A stretch of DNA of 64,000 bases. Source: an uncultured Christensenellaceae bacterium. GTDB taxonomy: Bacteria; Bacillota; Clostridia; Christensenellales; UBA3700. Positions 7,183 through 14,723 of the stretch are shown in pieces (position 1 is the first letter of the stretch; each line of letters begins with the position of its first letter). The DNA is taken from positions 62,001 through 126,000 of the forward strand of contig CALWKS010000002.1 of assembly GCA_944381325.1 (NCBI GenBank), in the 5' to 3' direction. A program made the translations under genes and the position numbers. Below the pieces are notes generated by a model that saw only the letters and a list, made by a program, of their open reading frames with translations, ran no database searches and was not told the origin of the DNA.

Positions 7183-7683
7183 ATGGAAAAAGACAATAAA
7201 ACTTTGGGACAAAGAATAGCGTATTACCGCAAAGCGCGCAACATCACTCAAGAAGAACTCGGCGAAAAGTGCGGAGTCTCTTCTCAGGCAGTCAGTAAAT
7301 GGGAAAACGACCTTTCCGCCCCCGACATCACGCTCATCGGCACTCTTGCAGAGATATTCTGCATATCTACAGACGAACTACTCGGTCTTAAAAAAGAAGT
7401 CGCAACCGCGGTCAAGCCTGAAACTCTGAATGTTGACAGACTGATTTTGAAAATGGATATTAAAAGCGCAAACGGAGATATCGTAAAAATAAACATTCCT
7501 TACAAACTCGGCAAACTGTTTATTCAGTCAGGTATGATGGGCGACGAAAAGACAAACAAAGCGCTTAAAGGCATTGACTTTGACCAGATTGCGAAAATGG
7601 TTGAAATGGGTATACTCGGTCCTATTATGGATATTCAAAGCGCACAAGGCGACACTGTAAAAGTAACTATAGAGCAACTTTAA
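7183..7683 (+). CDS. XRE family transcriptional regulator
   Basis: A 166-residue protein. Residues about 8-64 are a Cro/C1-type helix-turn-helix (L-G-Q-R-I ... S-S-Q-A-V-S-K-W-E-N). The C-terminal half carries the pattern M-D-I-K-S-A-N-G-D-I-V-K-I-N-I-P and ends with a second copy, M-D-I-Q-S-A-Q-G-D-T-V-K-V-T-I, that also closes the next gene's product. The domain recalls SHOCT-like/LiaX-type N-terminal modules, but I am unsure. The ATG at 7183 follows AAGGAG; the frame is open from 7090 but that stretch lacks a ribosome binding site. The next gene begins two bases after the stop, so the two are co-transcribed. Confidence 0.85.
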   Translation: MEKDNKTLGQRIAYYRKARNITQEELGEKCGVSSQAVSKWENDLSAPDITLIGTLAEIFCISTDELLGLKKEVATAVKPETLNVDRLILKMDIKSANGDIVKINIPYKLGKLFIQSGMMGDEKTNKALKGIDFDQIAKMVEMGILGPIMDIQSAQGDTVKVTIEQL

Positions 7684-7685
7684 TT

Positions 7686-7910
7686 ATGAAAATAAAAATC
7701 AGTTCAGGCACTTTCAAAATGACTTTACACATACCGATGCGCGTTGCAGTATCATTTATTAAACGTAAAGCCGACAAATCTGAAAACGATGCCGACATTC
7801 GCGTTTCCGAAGTCGTAAAAGAACTAAAAAAAGCGCGCAAAAACTTCGGCAAAATGAAAATCGTCGACATTAATTCTTCAAACGGAGACAAAGTGGAAAT
7901 CACTCTGTAG
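7686..7910 (+). CDS. Small protein sharing the regulator's C-terminal motif
   Basis: A 74-residue protein starting two bases after the XRE gene. It ends I-V-D-I-N-S-S-N-G-D-K-V-E-I-T-L, clearly related to the C-terminal motif of the regulator, and opens with M-K-I-K-I-S-S-G, which may be a half-copy of it. The middle is basic and helical (K-R-K-A-D-K-S ... K-E-L-K-K-A-R-K). No DNA-binding domain is seen. It could bind the regulator through the shared domain and modulate it, or be a stand-alone version of that domain. Function unknown. A terminator follows directly. Confidence 0.72.
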   Translation: MKIKISSGTFKMTLHIPMRVAVSFIKRKADKSENDADIRVSEVVKELKKARKNFGKMKIVDINSSNGDKVEITL

Positions 7911-7922
7911 AAGAAAATCCTC

Positions 7923-7956
7923 AAAAATACGGAAGGAAACTCCTTCCGTATTTTTT
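7923..7956. terminator. Bidirectional terminator after the regulator operon
   Basis: Stem AAAAATACGGAAGGA/TCCTTCCGTATTTTT with a three-base loop and T-tracts in both directions, between convergent genes. GCCCGTGTTT follows at 7960-7969. Confidence 0.88.
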
Positions 7957-7996
7957 AGTGCCCGTGTTTATAAAAAACTTATTATCCGTTTACGGC

Positions 7997-8028
7997 AAAA
8001 CGCCTCGACTTCTTTGCCGAGGCGTTTA
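7997..8028 (-). terminator. Hairpin after ypeB
   Basis: Perfect 9-bp stem AACGCCTCG/CGAGGCGTT just beyond the ypeB stop. The following T-run on the minus strand is short (TTTT), so termination may rely on the stem and on the second hairpin at 7923-7956. Confidence 0.65.
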
Positions 8029-8039
8029 TTCGAAACAAC

Positions 8040-9407
8040 TTACATCAGAAGTTCGCCTTCGTCGCTGTCAATGACCTGAAGCACTCTGACGTCTTTGCCC
8101 GTTGCGGCGTCAACGTATACAAAGAATCCGTAGCCGTCTACCGTGCCGTATACTTCGTAAGTCAGCTTTTCGCCTCCTGCATCGAGAGGAATAACAGTAA
8201 GGCGTATGCTCTCGACTTTCATTTCTCCGTAACTTGCGGCAAGCGCCTCTTCTTCAGTGATATTGACGGTATAGTCAGTATTGCGCTGTGTGTGATTGTA
8301 GATATACTCTCTCGCTTCATAACCGGTTATCCTGCCCGTCTCGAGAGAAACTTTTATCTTGACCATATCGGGATAAAATATTATGCCGTCTTCTTCGTAA
8401 CACAGATTGACGTAAAGCTCGCTGTCAGTTACGCACGCCCATACCGCAGACATACCTTTTAGTCCTATCTTTTCGCAATACTGCTCGGCAAGCTCTACTC
8501 CCTGCTCCTTGGTATACTCAGGATTGGAAACGCTGTCGTTCACGTCAGCCATAACAAGAGTTCCGCCTATTTTGCTAAGCATAAGATTGCCGTTTACGTT
8601 GCCCGCAGTGAATGAATACATATAGCTCTCTATAAATCCGCCCAGCTCGCCGTCATAATTCACGCTTGCGTTTTCATAATCGGTAAGATATCCTTTTGCG
8701 AGTTCTATACCTTGCTCCTTGGTGATCTCCTCGCCGTCAAGCGCTACCGGTGACGGGTCTTCGAGACCGTCACTGAAAGGTCCGTCGTATATCAGCGCGG
8801 GGTATTCTATCGCCCCGTCAGCTATTTCAGACACCATTGACGAAAAAGCGTCGTCTTCGCTGCCGAGATCAGCAAAAGAATACTCTCCTGCAGTTATCTT
8901 GTCTGAAAGCGCGTTAAGCCTTGTGCCGAGAGACCTTGTAGCCTCGTACAGTTTGTCGAGAGTCGAATAATCGGTATCAGAAAGCTCATCTCCGTTATCC
9001 AGTTTTTTCAGAAGATAAAGGCTGTAATCTCCCACCTGATTGCAGAATTTTACTGTGCTGTACATATCTCCGCCCGCTACGCTGAGCGAAGTGAGACACT
9101 GCTCTGCGACTTCTGCGTTTATAGCCGTCTTGACCAAAAGTTCAGACTGAAGCGACGGAGTGCGGACAACTCTCATCTTGCTGAGGTTGTTTTCTATATG
9201 AAGCAGACTATCCGTAAGAGTGTAATAACTTGACGTGTATCCGTTTTCAGACCGCACACCTAGAGCGTTTTTATCTTTTACGGCAATGCCGAGAAAAACG
9301 CTCAGAGTTATCACCTCCGCGATAAGCAACGTTACGAAAGCAAAGAAAAAATAATGCGCTATTCTGAGTTTTTTATGATTAAGGTTTGCTGTTTGTTCTT
9401 CAGTCAT
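8040..9407 (-). CDS. ypeB: Germination protein YpeB
   Basis: A 455-residue protein with one N-terminal membrane segment (about 18-42), a helical region and C-terminal PepSY-like repeats (E-Q-G-I-E-L-A-K, E-Q-G-V-E-L-A-E, E-E-A-L-A-A). This is the YpeB architecture. YpeB is needed to assemble or stabilise the cortex-lytic enzyme SleB in the spore inner membrane region. It lies directly after sleB, as in bacilli. The ATG at 9407 is preferred over an in-frame GTG at 9413 because AAGAGG lies five bases before the ATG. Confidence 0.93.
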   Translation of the reverse strand: MTEEQTANLNHKKLRIAHYFFFAFVTLLIAEVITLSVFLGIAVKDKNALGVRSENGYTSSYYTLTDSLLHIENNLSKMRVVRTPSLQSELLVKTAINAEVAEQCLTSLSVAGGDMYSTVKFCNQVGDYSLYLLKKLDNGDELSDTDYSTLDKLYEATRSLGTRLNALSDKITAGEYSFADLGSEDDAFSSMVSEIADGAIEYPALIYDGPFSDGLEDPSPVALDGEEITKEQGIELAKGYLTDYENASVNYDGELGGFIESYMYSFTAGNVNGNLMLSKIGGTLVMADVNDSVSNPEYTKEQGVELAEQYCEKIGLKGMSAVWACVTDSELYVNLCYEEDGIIFYPDMVKIKVSLETGRITGYEAREYIYNHTQRNTDYTVNITEEEALAASYGEMKVESIRLTVIPLDAGGEKLTYEVYGTVDGYGFFVYVDAATGKDVRVLQVIDSDEGELLM

Positions 9408-9416
9408 ATTCACCTC

Positions 9417-10115
9417 TTATATCGCAAAATTGTGTTTGCCTATCGTTATCATTACCTTGCGCGACCATATCCAGGAACTGGTAGCCGTCGCCGGATTGTA
9501 ATAATATATACAGCCGTTGGTAGGATCCCATCCGTTCATCGCGTCGCGCGCCGCATTGTATGCAGTCTCGTTCGGCTCCAAGTTCATCTGCCCGTCAATT
9601 ACCGCCGTGAAAGCGTAAGGCTGATAAATAACGCCCGCTATCGTGTTGGGAAAATTGCTGTTTTTAACTCTGTTGAGCACTACAGCGCCCACTGCCACCT
9701 GTCCCATATACGGCTCTCCTCTCGCCTCTGCATGAATACATTTAGCAAGAAGATATACGTCCTGAGACGAATAACTGCTGTTTGAGCTTGAGGAAGAAGA
9801 CAAAGTCATACCCAGCGCCGCCGCTGTCTTTGCTCCGACTATGCCGTCTGCAACAAGCCCGTTTTTCTGCTGAAAGCGTTTGACTGCCGCCTGCGTCTTT
9901 GAGCCGAAGATTCCGTCCACCGTGCCTGCGTCATAGCCCCAGTTGTTCAGTTTTGTCTGCAAGGATTTGACCTGCGATCCGCTTGACCCCACTTTGAGTA
10001 CCGCGCTTTCCTCTACCTCGGATGCGTCTCCGCCGCCGAAAGCGATTATCGGCACGACAACCACAGCGAGGATCAGCACTATGCAGATCACCCTTAATGC
10101 CGTTGTTTTTTTCAT
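9417..10115 (-). CDS. sleB: Spore cortex-lytic enzyme SleB
   Basis: A 232-residue protein: an N-terminal membrane/signal segment (about 5-25), a peptidoglycan-binding domain (about 37-100; V-K-S-L-Q-T-K-L ... G-I-F-G-S-K-T-Q-A-A-V-K-R-F-Q), a serine-rich linker and a SleB/CwlJ-type hydrolase domain (L-L-A-K-C-I-H-A-E-A-R-G-E-P-Y-M-G-Q-V-A-V-G with the catalytic Glu in the A-E-A-R-G-E stretch). SleB is a lytic transglycosylase that degrades muramic-delta-lactam cortex during germination. ATG at 10115 follows GGAGAAC; the frame upstream (to 10145) overlaps the spoIIR 3' end and is not needed. Middle gene of spoIIR-sleB-ypeB. Confidence 0.94.
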   Translation of the reverse strand: MKKTTALRVICIVLILAVVVVPIIAFGGGDASEVEESAVLKVGSSGSQVKSLQTKLNNWGYDAGTVDGIFGSKTQAAVKRFQQKNGLVADGIVGAKTAAALGMTLSSSSSSNSSYSSQDVYLLAKCIHAEARGEPYMGQVAVGAVVLNRVKNSNFPNTIAGVIYQPYAFTAVIDGQMNLEPNETAYNAARDAMNGWDPTNGCIYYYNPATATSSWIWSRKVMITIGKHNFAI

Positions 10116-10125
10116 AGTTCTCCTG

Positions 10126-10662
10126 TCAGCCGAACAGCTTTTCAAACCATTCGGCGATAAGCGATTTGTATGTAACCTTTTCTCCCTCTCCGTCCGCTAC
10201 AAAGCACAACGGAGGAAACACTACGCACCACCAGTTGTCTCCCTCTCCGCTGCCGAGGTCTACTATAAGCGCGTCGTAAACGCCGCCCGAAAGCGTAAGT
10301 TCGCCGTAAGTTCTCGTGGGAAAATCTTCCTGACAAAGTCTTGACTTCGCGCCGTAATAAAAGCCGTGCGACACAAGCACCCTTTCACTCACCTCGTCAA
10401 TGAGTTCAAGATTTTCAGAGATTATTTTCATAGCCTCTTTCTTAGAAGAAACGTTTTCAAGCGCGGGAGTTAGAGCTTTTACCACAGCTTCTTTGACCTC
10501 GTATTTTACGCTCTGGTCTATATCGCTGTTGCTGTTTGCTCTTATATGTATTCTCAGATAATCCGCATTGACGTCTGAAGATTCCGCTTCGTCATAAGTT
10601 GCCACGTTGATAACGATAAGAAGCGCCGCAAGCGCGGTGATGAGTATAAACACTTTTTTCAT
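10126..10662 (-). CDS. spoIIR: Stage II sporulation protein R
   Basis: A 178-residue secreted protein with an N-terminal hydrophobic segment (M-K-K-V-F-I-L-I-T-A-L) and the SpoIIR signature: L-R-I-H-I-R-A-N-S-N-S near residue 35, then Y-G-A-K and a W-W-C-V-V-F-P-P-L-C-F block. SpoIIR is made in the forespore under sigma-F and triggers processing of pro-sigma-E in the mother cell through SpoIIGA. ATG at 10662 is chosen because GGAGGAC precedes it; the open frame to 10839 has no such site and a non-family extension. Ten bases separate its stop from sleB. Confidence 0.94.
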   Translation of the reverse strand: MKKVFILITALAALLIVINVATYDEAESSDVNADYLRIHIRANSNSDIDQSVKYEVKEAVVKALTPALENVSSKKEAMKIISENLELIDEVSERVLVSHGFYYGAKSRLCQEDFPTRTYGELTLSGGVYDALIVDLGSGEGDNWWCVVFPPLCFVADGEGEKVTYKSLIAEWFEKLFG

Positions 10663-10681
10663 ACTTTGTCCTCCGCGAAGG

Positions 10682-10709
10682 ATTATTGCCCGATAAATGT
10701 TTTTTATTC
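10682..10709 (-). promoter_or_regulatory. Possible sigma-F/sigma-G promoter of spoIIR-sleB-ypeB
   Basis: Minus strand: GAATA (10705-10709), 14-base spacer, GGCAATAAT (10682-10690). This fits the forespore consensus GYATA / GGnnAnAnT with one mismatch, and matches the known sigma-F control of spoIIR in Bacillus. Transcription would start very close to the ribosome binding site, which is a weakness. Confidence 0.4.
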
Positions 10710-10807
10710 TCTTTTGTCTGCGACGTGCAGAAAAACAGCCTTCAGGGTAAGTTATATTATAAAGAAAACGTGAGTTGCGGGCGCAACCGCACAATGTAAA
10801 CCACAGC

Positions 10808-10845
10808 TTACAATCGTAAAGCAAGGCTTGCTTTTTCAATTGTAA
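10808..10845. promoter_or_regulatory. Nested inverted repeat upstream of the ABC transporter
   Basis: Outer arms TTACAAT (10808-10814) and ATTGTAA (10839-10845) enclose inner arms AAAGCAAG (10818-10825) and CTTGCTTT (10827-10834); both pairs are perfect. It ends 12 bases before the -35 box of the ABC transporter, so it may be an operator; it could also act as an RNA hairpin for a transcript crossing it. Confidence 0.5.
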
Positions 10846-10856
10846 ATCAGCGTGTA

Positions 10857-10885
10857 TTGTTATTCTGCCCGTTCAAAGTTATAAT
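10857..10885 (+). promoter_or_regulatory. Promoter of the ABC transporter gene
   Basis: -35 TTGTTA (10857-10862), 17-base spacer, -10 TATAAT (10880-10885). An in-frame TTG coincides with the -35 box and so cannot be the translation start; ATG 10926 is. Confidence 0.7.
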
Positions 10886-10925
10886 CAAACCAAAGAAGCC
10901 GCGGCAATACAAAGAGGAAAAAATT

Positions 10926-13790
10926 ATGCTTCAACTCATAAACGTAACAAAAATATATAAGACCAAAGCCGGAGAAACGCGCGCCCTGGACGGCGTATCT
11001 CTCACTCTGCCCGAAAGCGGAATGGTTTTCGTGCTGGGGAAATCGGGAAGCGGAAAATCCACCCTTCTCAACGTGTGCGGAGGACTTGACTACCCCGACG
11101 AAGGCGAAGTCATAATAAAAGGGAAAAGCACAAAAGACTTTACCGTTACCGATTATGACAGCTACCGCAACACATGCGTGGGCTTTGTGTTTCAAGAATA
11201 CAATATCCTGAACGCATTCTCAGTAGAAGACAATATCGCGCTTGCGCTCGAACTTCAAGGCAGACACAAAGACCGCAGGATAATAACGAATATCCTTGAA
11301 CAGGTAGATCTTCAGGATTGCGCATCAAGAAAGCCCTCAACCTTATCAGGCGGACAGAAACAGAGAGTAGCCATAGCGCGCGCTCTTGTCAAAAATCCTG
11401 AAATAATAATGGCTGACGAGCCCAGCGGCGCTCTGGACTCCGCAACGGGTAAGCAAGTTTTCGACACACTGAAAAAACTTTCCGCAGACAAACTCATACT
11501 TGTCGTATCTCACGACAGAGAATTTGCAGAAAAGTACGCAGACAGGATAATAGAGCTGAAGGACGGAAAGATAATTTCTGACGTAGTGAAAACCTGCATC
11601 GAAACGCAGCCTCAGACCGACAAGCTGACATTCATAGACAACGATACAGTCCTCGTAAGAAAAGGCGCAGAACTTGAAAAAGACGACCTGAAAAAACTGA
11701 GCGATTTCTTCTCTGCCGCGAACTGCGACGTCATTGTCAGTAAAAATCCTGATGAGATAACAAAATTTAAAAACACCGCAAACGTGTCTCAAGAAAGAGC
11801 AAAAACTGTATTCAAAGAAAATACTTCTGCAACAAAAACAAGACAATATACCCCTGACGAATGCAGTTTTATCAAATCGCGTATGCCTTTACGCCGCGCG
11901 ATAAAAATCGGTGCAAGCGGAATGAAGATAAAACCCGTGCGTTTTGTCTTCACCATACTTCTTGCCGTCATTGCTTTTTCAATGTTCGGAATGTTCTCCA
12001 CTGTAATGTTTTACGATGCGCAGGATGTTGCAATAAACAGCCTGAGGGACTCGGGAGAACAATATATCAATGCTTCGGGACAGATGGTCATCGACATATC
12101 CACTTACGAAAACGGCAAACTCAAAGAACAGTTCAACGTTACAGAGAAAGCTACTTATACCGATGAAGATATATCTGCGCTCAGAAATAAATACGGCGAC
12201 GGCGTGATCCCCGTATATAACGTAAACAGGATGAGCTTTGACAACTATTCGATAAACGACTATTCGTATTTTTATATATCTTCATTCGTCCCTTACGACG
12301 AAGTGCAAGTCGCTTACGCTTTCGGCAGAGCGCCACAGGCTGATGACGAAATAGCGATCTCTGAATACGCTTATAACCTGCTGACCTCTTACAAATACAA
12401 CTACGTTTCAAAGCCTGAAGATATTTCATTGAAAACAGAAAGCGGAGAGGCGCTCAAAGTGTGCGGAATTTACAAGACAGGCTATTCAGCCGACGGCTTG
12501 CATATTGCCGACAATCTGCCAGCTTCTTATTCGTCCTTGGGCGACAACTTCTATATGAGCGCCCTCGTTACCGACGGGTTTTATCAGAAGCACCGCCGCA
12601 CGAACGAATATAACAGTTATTCTCTGTATTCATATTGTTACGGCAGTTTTTCGGCAAGCACTGACGAAAACGGCTACTCCGCCCCTTCCTCGACCTTTGT
12701 CGACTCTCTCGGCAAATCAAACGTCGTCAGCTCATTCTGCGCCGTAAACACTCAAGGCGTATCGTCTTCTGACACTTCAGACGGAATTGCAGTCAATTAC
12801 AATTCATGGCATGAGCTGTACGCGCCCGATCTCAACTCGGCAGCCGAGAAAAAAGGTGTGGCGGACATCTTTAACTCAGTCAAGGACGAGAAAGGCCTCA
12901 CTCTCGCAGATAAATACAACGCTCTCAACCGGAAGTCTTTTGAAAACGAGATAACGTCTTTTGCACAAAGCGCGGAATCTATGCTCTGCGACCTTCTTGC
13001 TTTTGTGAACGAATACGATCTTGTAGAAGACTACGGCATAACCTTTTACGACAACTCTAAAAATAAAATTGCGACTTCGACTGTAAAAGTCGTAGTATAC
13101 CCTTCCAATCATACAGACGAAGCGGCGGTTTTCGCAAACGACGAGATATATACGGTGCTTAAGGAAACAACAATTGAATCGTCGGCGTTTTTCCAGGAAT
13201 ACGTTACAGAATTCGATTTTGTAGTAGGCGACTATTCAGGCGTGCTTGTCCCCGTCGCGGACAACTTTTCTCTGCTCTCGGAACTGGTCAGAGGAGAACT
13301 GATAAAATCTGACGATTATACCACTTACCGCATAGAAAACGCAAATTACCGCTCTGTTACGTCCGTAAGCAATACGGTCGCTTCTCTGTCTCAGGTATTC
13401 TTATGGGTAGGAGTCGGCACGGCGATATTTGCCGCGCTTCTTCTCTTCAACTTTATCAGCGTATCTATTGCAGACAAAAAACGTGAAATTGGCATTTTGC
13501 GGGCGCTGGGAGCAAAGAGCAGCGACGTTTTCAGTATCTTCCTTTCTGAAGCTATGATAATAGTGCTGATCTGCGCAAGCATATCAGTGATAATAACGGC
13601 TATCGTCTGCGCTGTGCTGAACAATCAACTTTCTGCGGTTCTGTCAACGACTTTCTCTTTGTTCTCGTTCGGCATACTTTCTGTAGCGATGATATTCGGC
13701 ACTGCGATAATAACCGCAATTATCTCAACGGTGATCCCCGTCTGGATTTTCTCCAGGAAAAAGCCCGTAGACACAATACGCGATTTGTAA
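10926..13790 (+). CDS. Fused ABC transporter, ATPase plus FtsX-type permease
   Basis: A 954-residue single-chain transporter. Residues 1-225 form a MacB/LolD-class ATPase: Walker A G-K-S-G-S-G-K-S-T (38-46), signature L-S-G-G-Q (140-144), Walker B I-I-M-A-D-E (160-165) and a V-S-H-D switch. A membrane segment near 340-360 is followed by a large extracytoplasmic domain (about 360-825) and three C-terminal membrane segments with the FtsX pattern K-R-E-I-G-I-L-R-A-L-G-A. Such fusions usually act in mechanotransmission, exporting peptides or sensing antimicrobials. Substrate unknown; no partner histidine kinase is adjacent. ATG follows GAGG. Confidence 0.9.
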   Translation: MLQLINVTKIYKTKAGETRALDGVSLTLPESGMVFVLGKSGSGKSTLLNVCGGLDYPDEGEVIIKGKSTKDFTVTDYDSYRNTCVGFVFQEYNILNAFSVEDNIALALELQGRHKDRRIITNILEQVDLQDCASRKPSTLSGGQKQRVAIARALVKNPEIIMADEPSGALDSATGKQVFDTLKKLSADKLILVVSHDREFAEKYADRIIELKDGKIISDVVKTCIETQPQTDKLTFIDNDTVLVRKGAELEKDDLKKLSDFFSAANCDVIVSKNPDEITKFKNTANVSQERAKTVFKENTSATKTRQYTPDECSFIKSRMPLRRAIKIGASGMKIKPVRFVFTILLAVIAFSMFGMFSTVMFYDAQDVAINSLRDSGEQYINASGQMVIDISTYENGKLKEQFNVTEKATYTDEDISALRNKYGDGVIPVYNVNRMSFDNYSINDYSYFYISSFVPYDEVQVAYAFGRAPQADDEIAISEYAYNLLTSYKYNYVSKPEDISLKTESGEALKVCGIYKTGYSADGLHIADNLPASYSSLGDNFYMSALVTDGFYQKHRRTNEYNSYSLYSYCYGSFSASTDENGYSAPSSTFVDSLGKSNVVSSFCAVNTQGVSSSDTSDGIAVNYNSWHELYAPDLNSAAEKKGVADIFNSVKDEKGLTLADKYNALNRKSFENEITSFAQSAESMLCDLLAFVNEYDLVEDYGITFYDNSKNKIATSTVKVVVYPSNHTDEAAVFANDEIYTVLKETTIESSAFFQEYVTEFDFVVGDYSGVLVPVADNFSLLSELVRGELIKSDDYTTYRIENANYRSVTSVSNTVASLSQVFLWVGVGTAIFAALLLFNFISVSIADKKREIGILRALGAKSSDVFSIFLSEAMIIVLICASISVIITAIVCAVLNNQLSAVLSTTFSLFSFGILSVAMIFGTAIITAIISTVIPVWIFSRKKPVDTIRDL

Positions 13791-13823
13791 GCGGAAAATC
13801 TCCGCGATCCTTATTTCTCCATT

Positions 13824-13861
13824 AAAAAATCCCTGCCCGTGTTTACAGACAGGGATTTTTT
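13824..13861. terminator. Bidirectional terminator between the ABC gene and ispE
   Basis: Stem AAAAATCCCTG/CAGGGATTTTT with T-tracts on both sides, between convergent genes. The loop contains GCCCGTGTTT (13835-13844). Confidence 0.85.
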
Positions 13862-13875
13862 AATGCTTTTCATTT

Positions 13876-14688
13876 TTAATTTAAGATTTCTATACCTTCG
13901 GGCACTGTATTTACAAGCTCGGCAAAAAGGCAGTCCGAAAACTTTTCTTTGAACAGTTTTTCGTCAGTGCCTTCTCCTACGACTGAAAACACTGCGCTTC
14001 CGCTGCCCGTCATAACGGCGTTGCCGTAAAGGTCTTTAAGTCTGTTTTTTATTTCCGCTATCGACGGACAAAGCTCTTTTGCCGACTTTTCAAGCACGTT
14101 ATAATACGGCTCTCCTCTCAGAACTGCTTCAACGCCAAGCCCCCTTACTGGCGCGCTGTCGTATCCCTTATAAACCTCAGCAGTTGAAGCCCCTGCCTCT
14201 TTCTGAACGATAGCCATTCTGAAACTGATTTCGCCGAGAAGCATTACCTTCTCGCCCTCTCCGCGCAGCCTGCAATAACCGCCCTTCATCATATAAACGA
14301 CGTCGCTTCCAACTTTCACGCAAAGCTTTTCAGCCGTCTTTTCATCTATCAGCCCCATTCTTACAGCCGCAAAGAATACCGCACTTGCATCCGCCGAAGA
14401 GCCTCCGAGACCTGCACCTGACGGAATACCCTTTTTTATATCCACGTCAAGAGAGACGCCGCATTGCTCTTTTACGCACAAAGCGGCACGGTAAGCGGTG
14501 TTTTCTCTGCCCGCTTCCGCGCCGTCCATTGTTACTTTTATATTGTCTGACAATTTCACGTGCACAACGTCAAAGGGGGAAACCGAACAGCATATCATAT
14601 CCAGCTCATGATATCCCCTTGAGTTGACGCCCGTTATTTCAAGAGTAAGGTTTATTTTTGCGTGTACCTTTAAAATAATTTCGTCCAT
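13876..14688 (-). CDS. ispE: 4-diphosphocytidyl-2-C-methyl-D-erythritol kinase
   Basis: A 270-residue GHMP kinase. The N-terminus V-H-A-K-I-N-L-T-L-E-I is diagnostic for IspE, and the ATP loop P-S-G-A-G-L-G-G-S-S-A-D-A-S lies at 89-102; M-T-G-S-G-S-A-V-F is the C-terminal GHMP motif. It phosphorylates CDP-methylerythritol in the non-mevalonate isoprenoid pathway. No Shine-Dalgarno sequence is visible before the ATG. A promoter whose -10 ends six bases upstream suggests a leaderless mRNA; translation coupled to the preceding sipL-like gene, whose stop is 12 bases upstream, is the alternative. Confidence 0.94.
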   Translation of the reverse strand: MDEIILKVHAKINLTLEITGVNSRGYHELDMICCSVSPFDVVHVKLSDNIKVTMDGAEAGRENTAYRAALCVKEQCGVSLDVDIKKGIPSGAGLGGSSADASAVFFAAVRMGLIDEKTAEKLCVKVGSDVVYMMKGGYCRLRGEGEKVMLLGEISFRMAIVQKEAGASTAEVYKGYDSAPVRGLGVEAVLRGEPYYNVLEKSAKELCPSIAEIKNRLKDLYGNAVMTGSGSAVFSVVGEGTDEKLFKEKFSDCLFAELVNTVPEGIEILN

Positions 14689-14694
14689 ATAATA

Positions 14695-14723
14695 ATTATA
14701 TCACACAGCAACCTCTCTGTAAA
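14695..14723 (-). promoter_or_regulatory. Promoter-like sequence abutting the ispE start
   Basis: Minus strand: -35 TTTACA (14718-14723), 17-base spacer, -10 TATAAT (14695-14700), then six bases to the ATG at 14688. If used, transcription starts at or next to the initiation codon. It lies in the last codons of the sipL-like gene. Confidence 0.55.

Noticed and set aside
10857..10925. In-frame TTG-started N-terminal extension of the ABC transporter
   Set aside because: It lies on the promoter boxes; ATG 10926 has GAGG ahead and gives a normal ATPase start.
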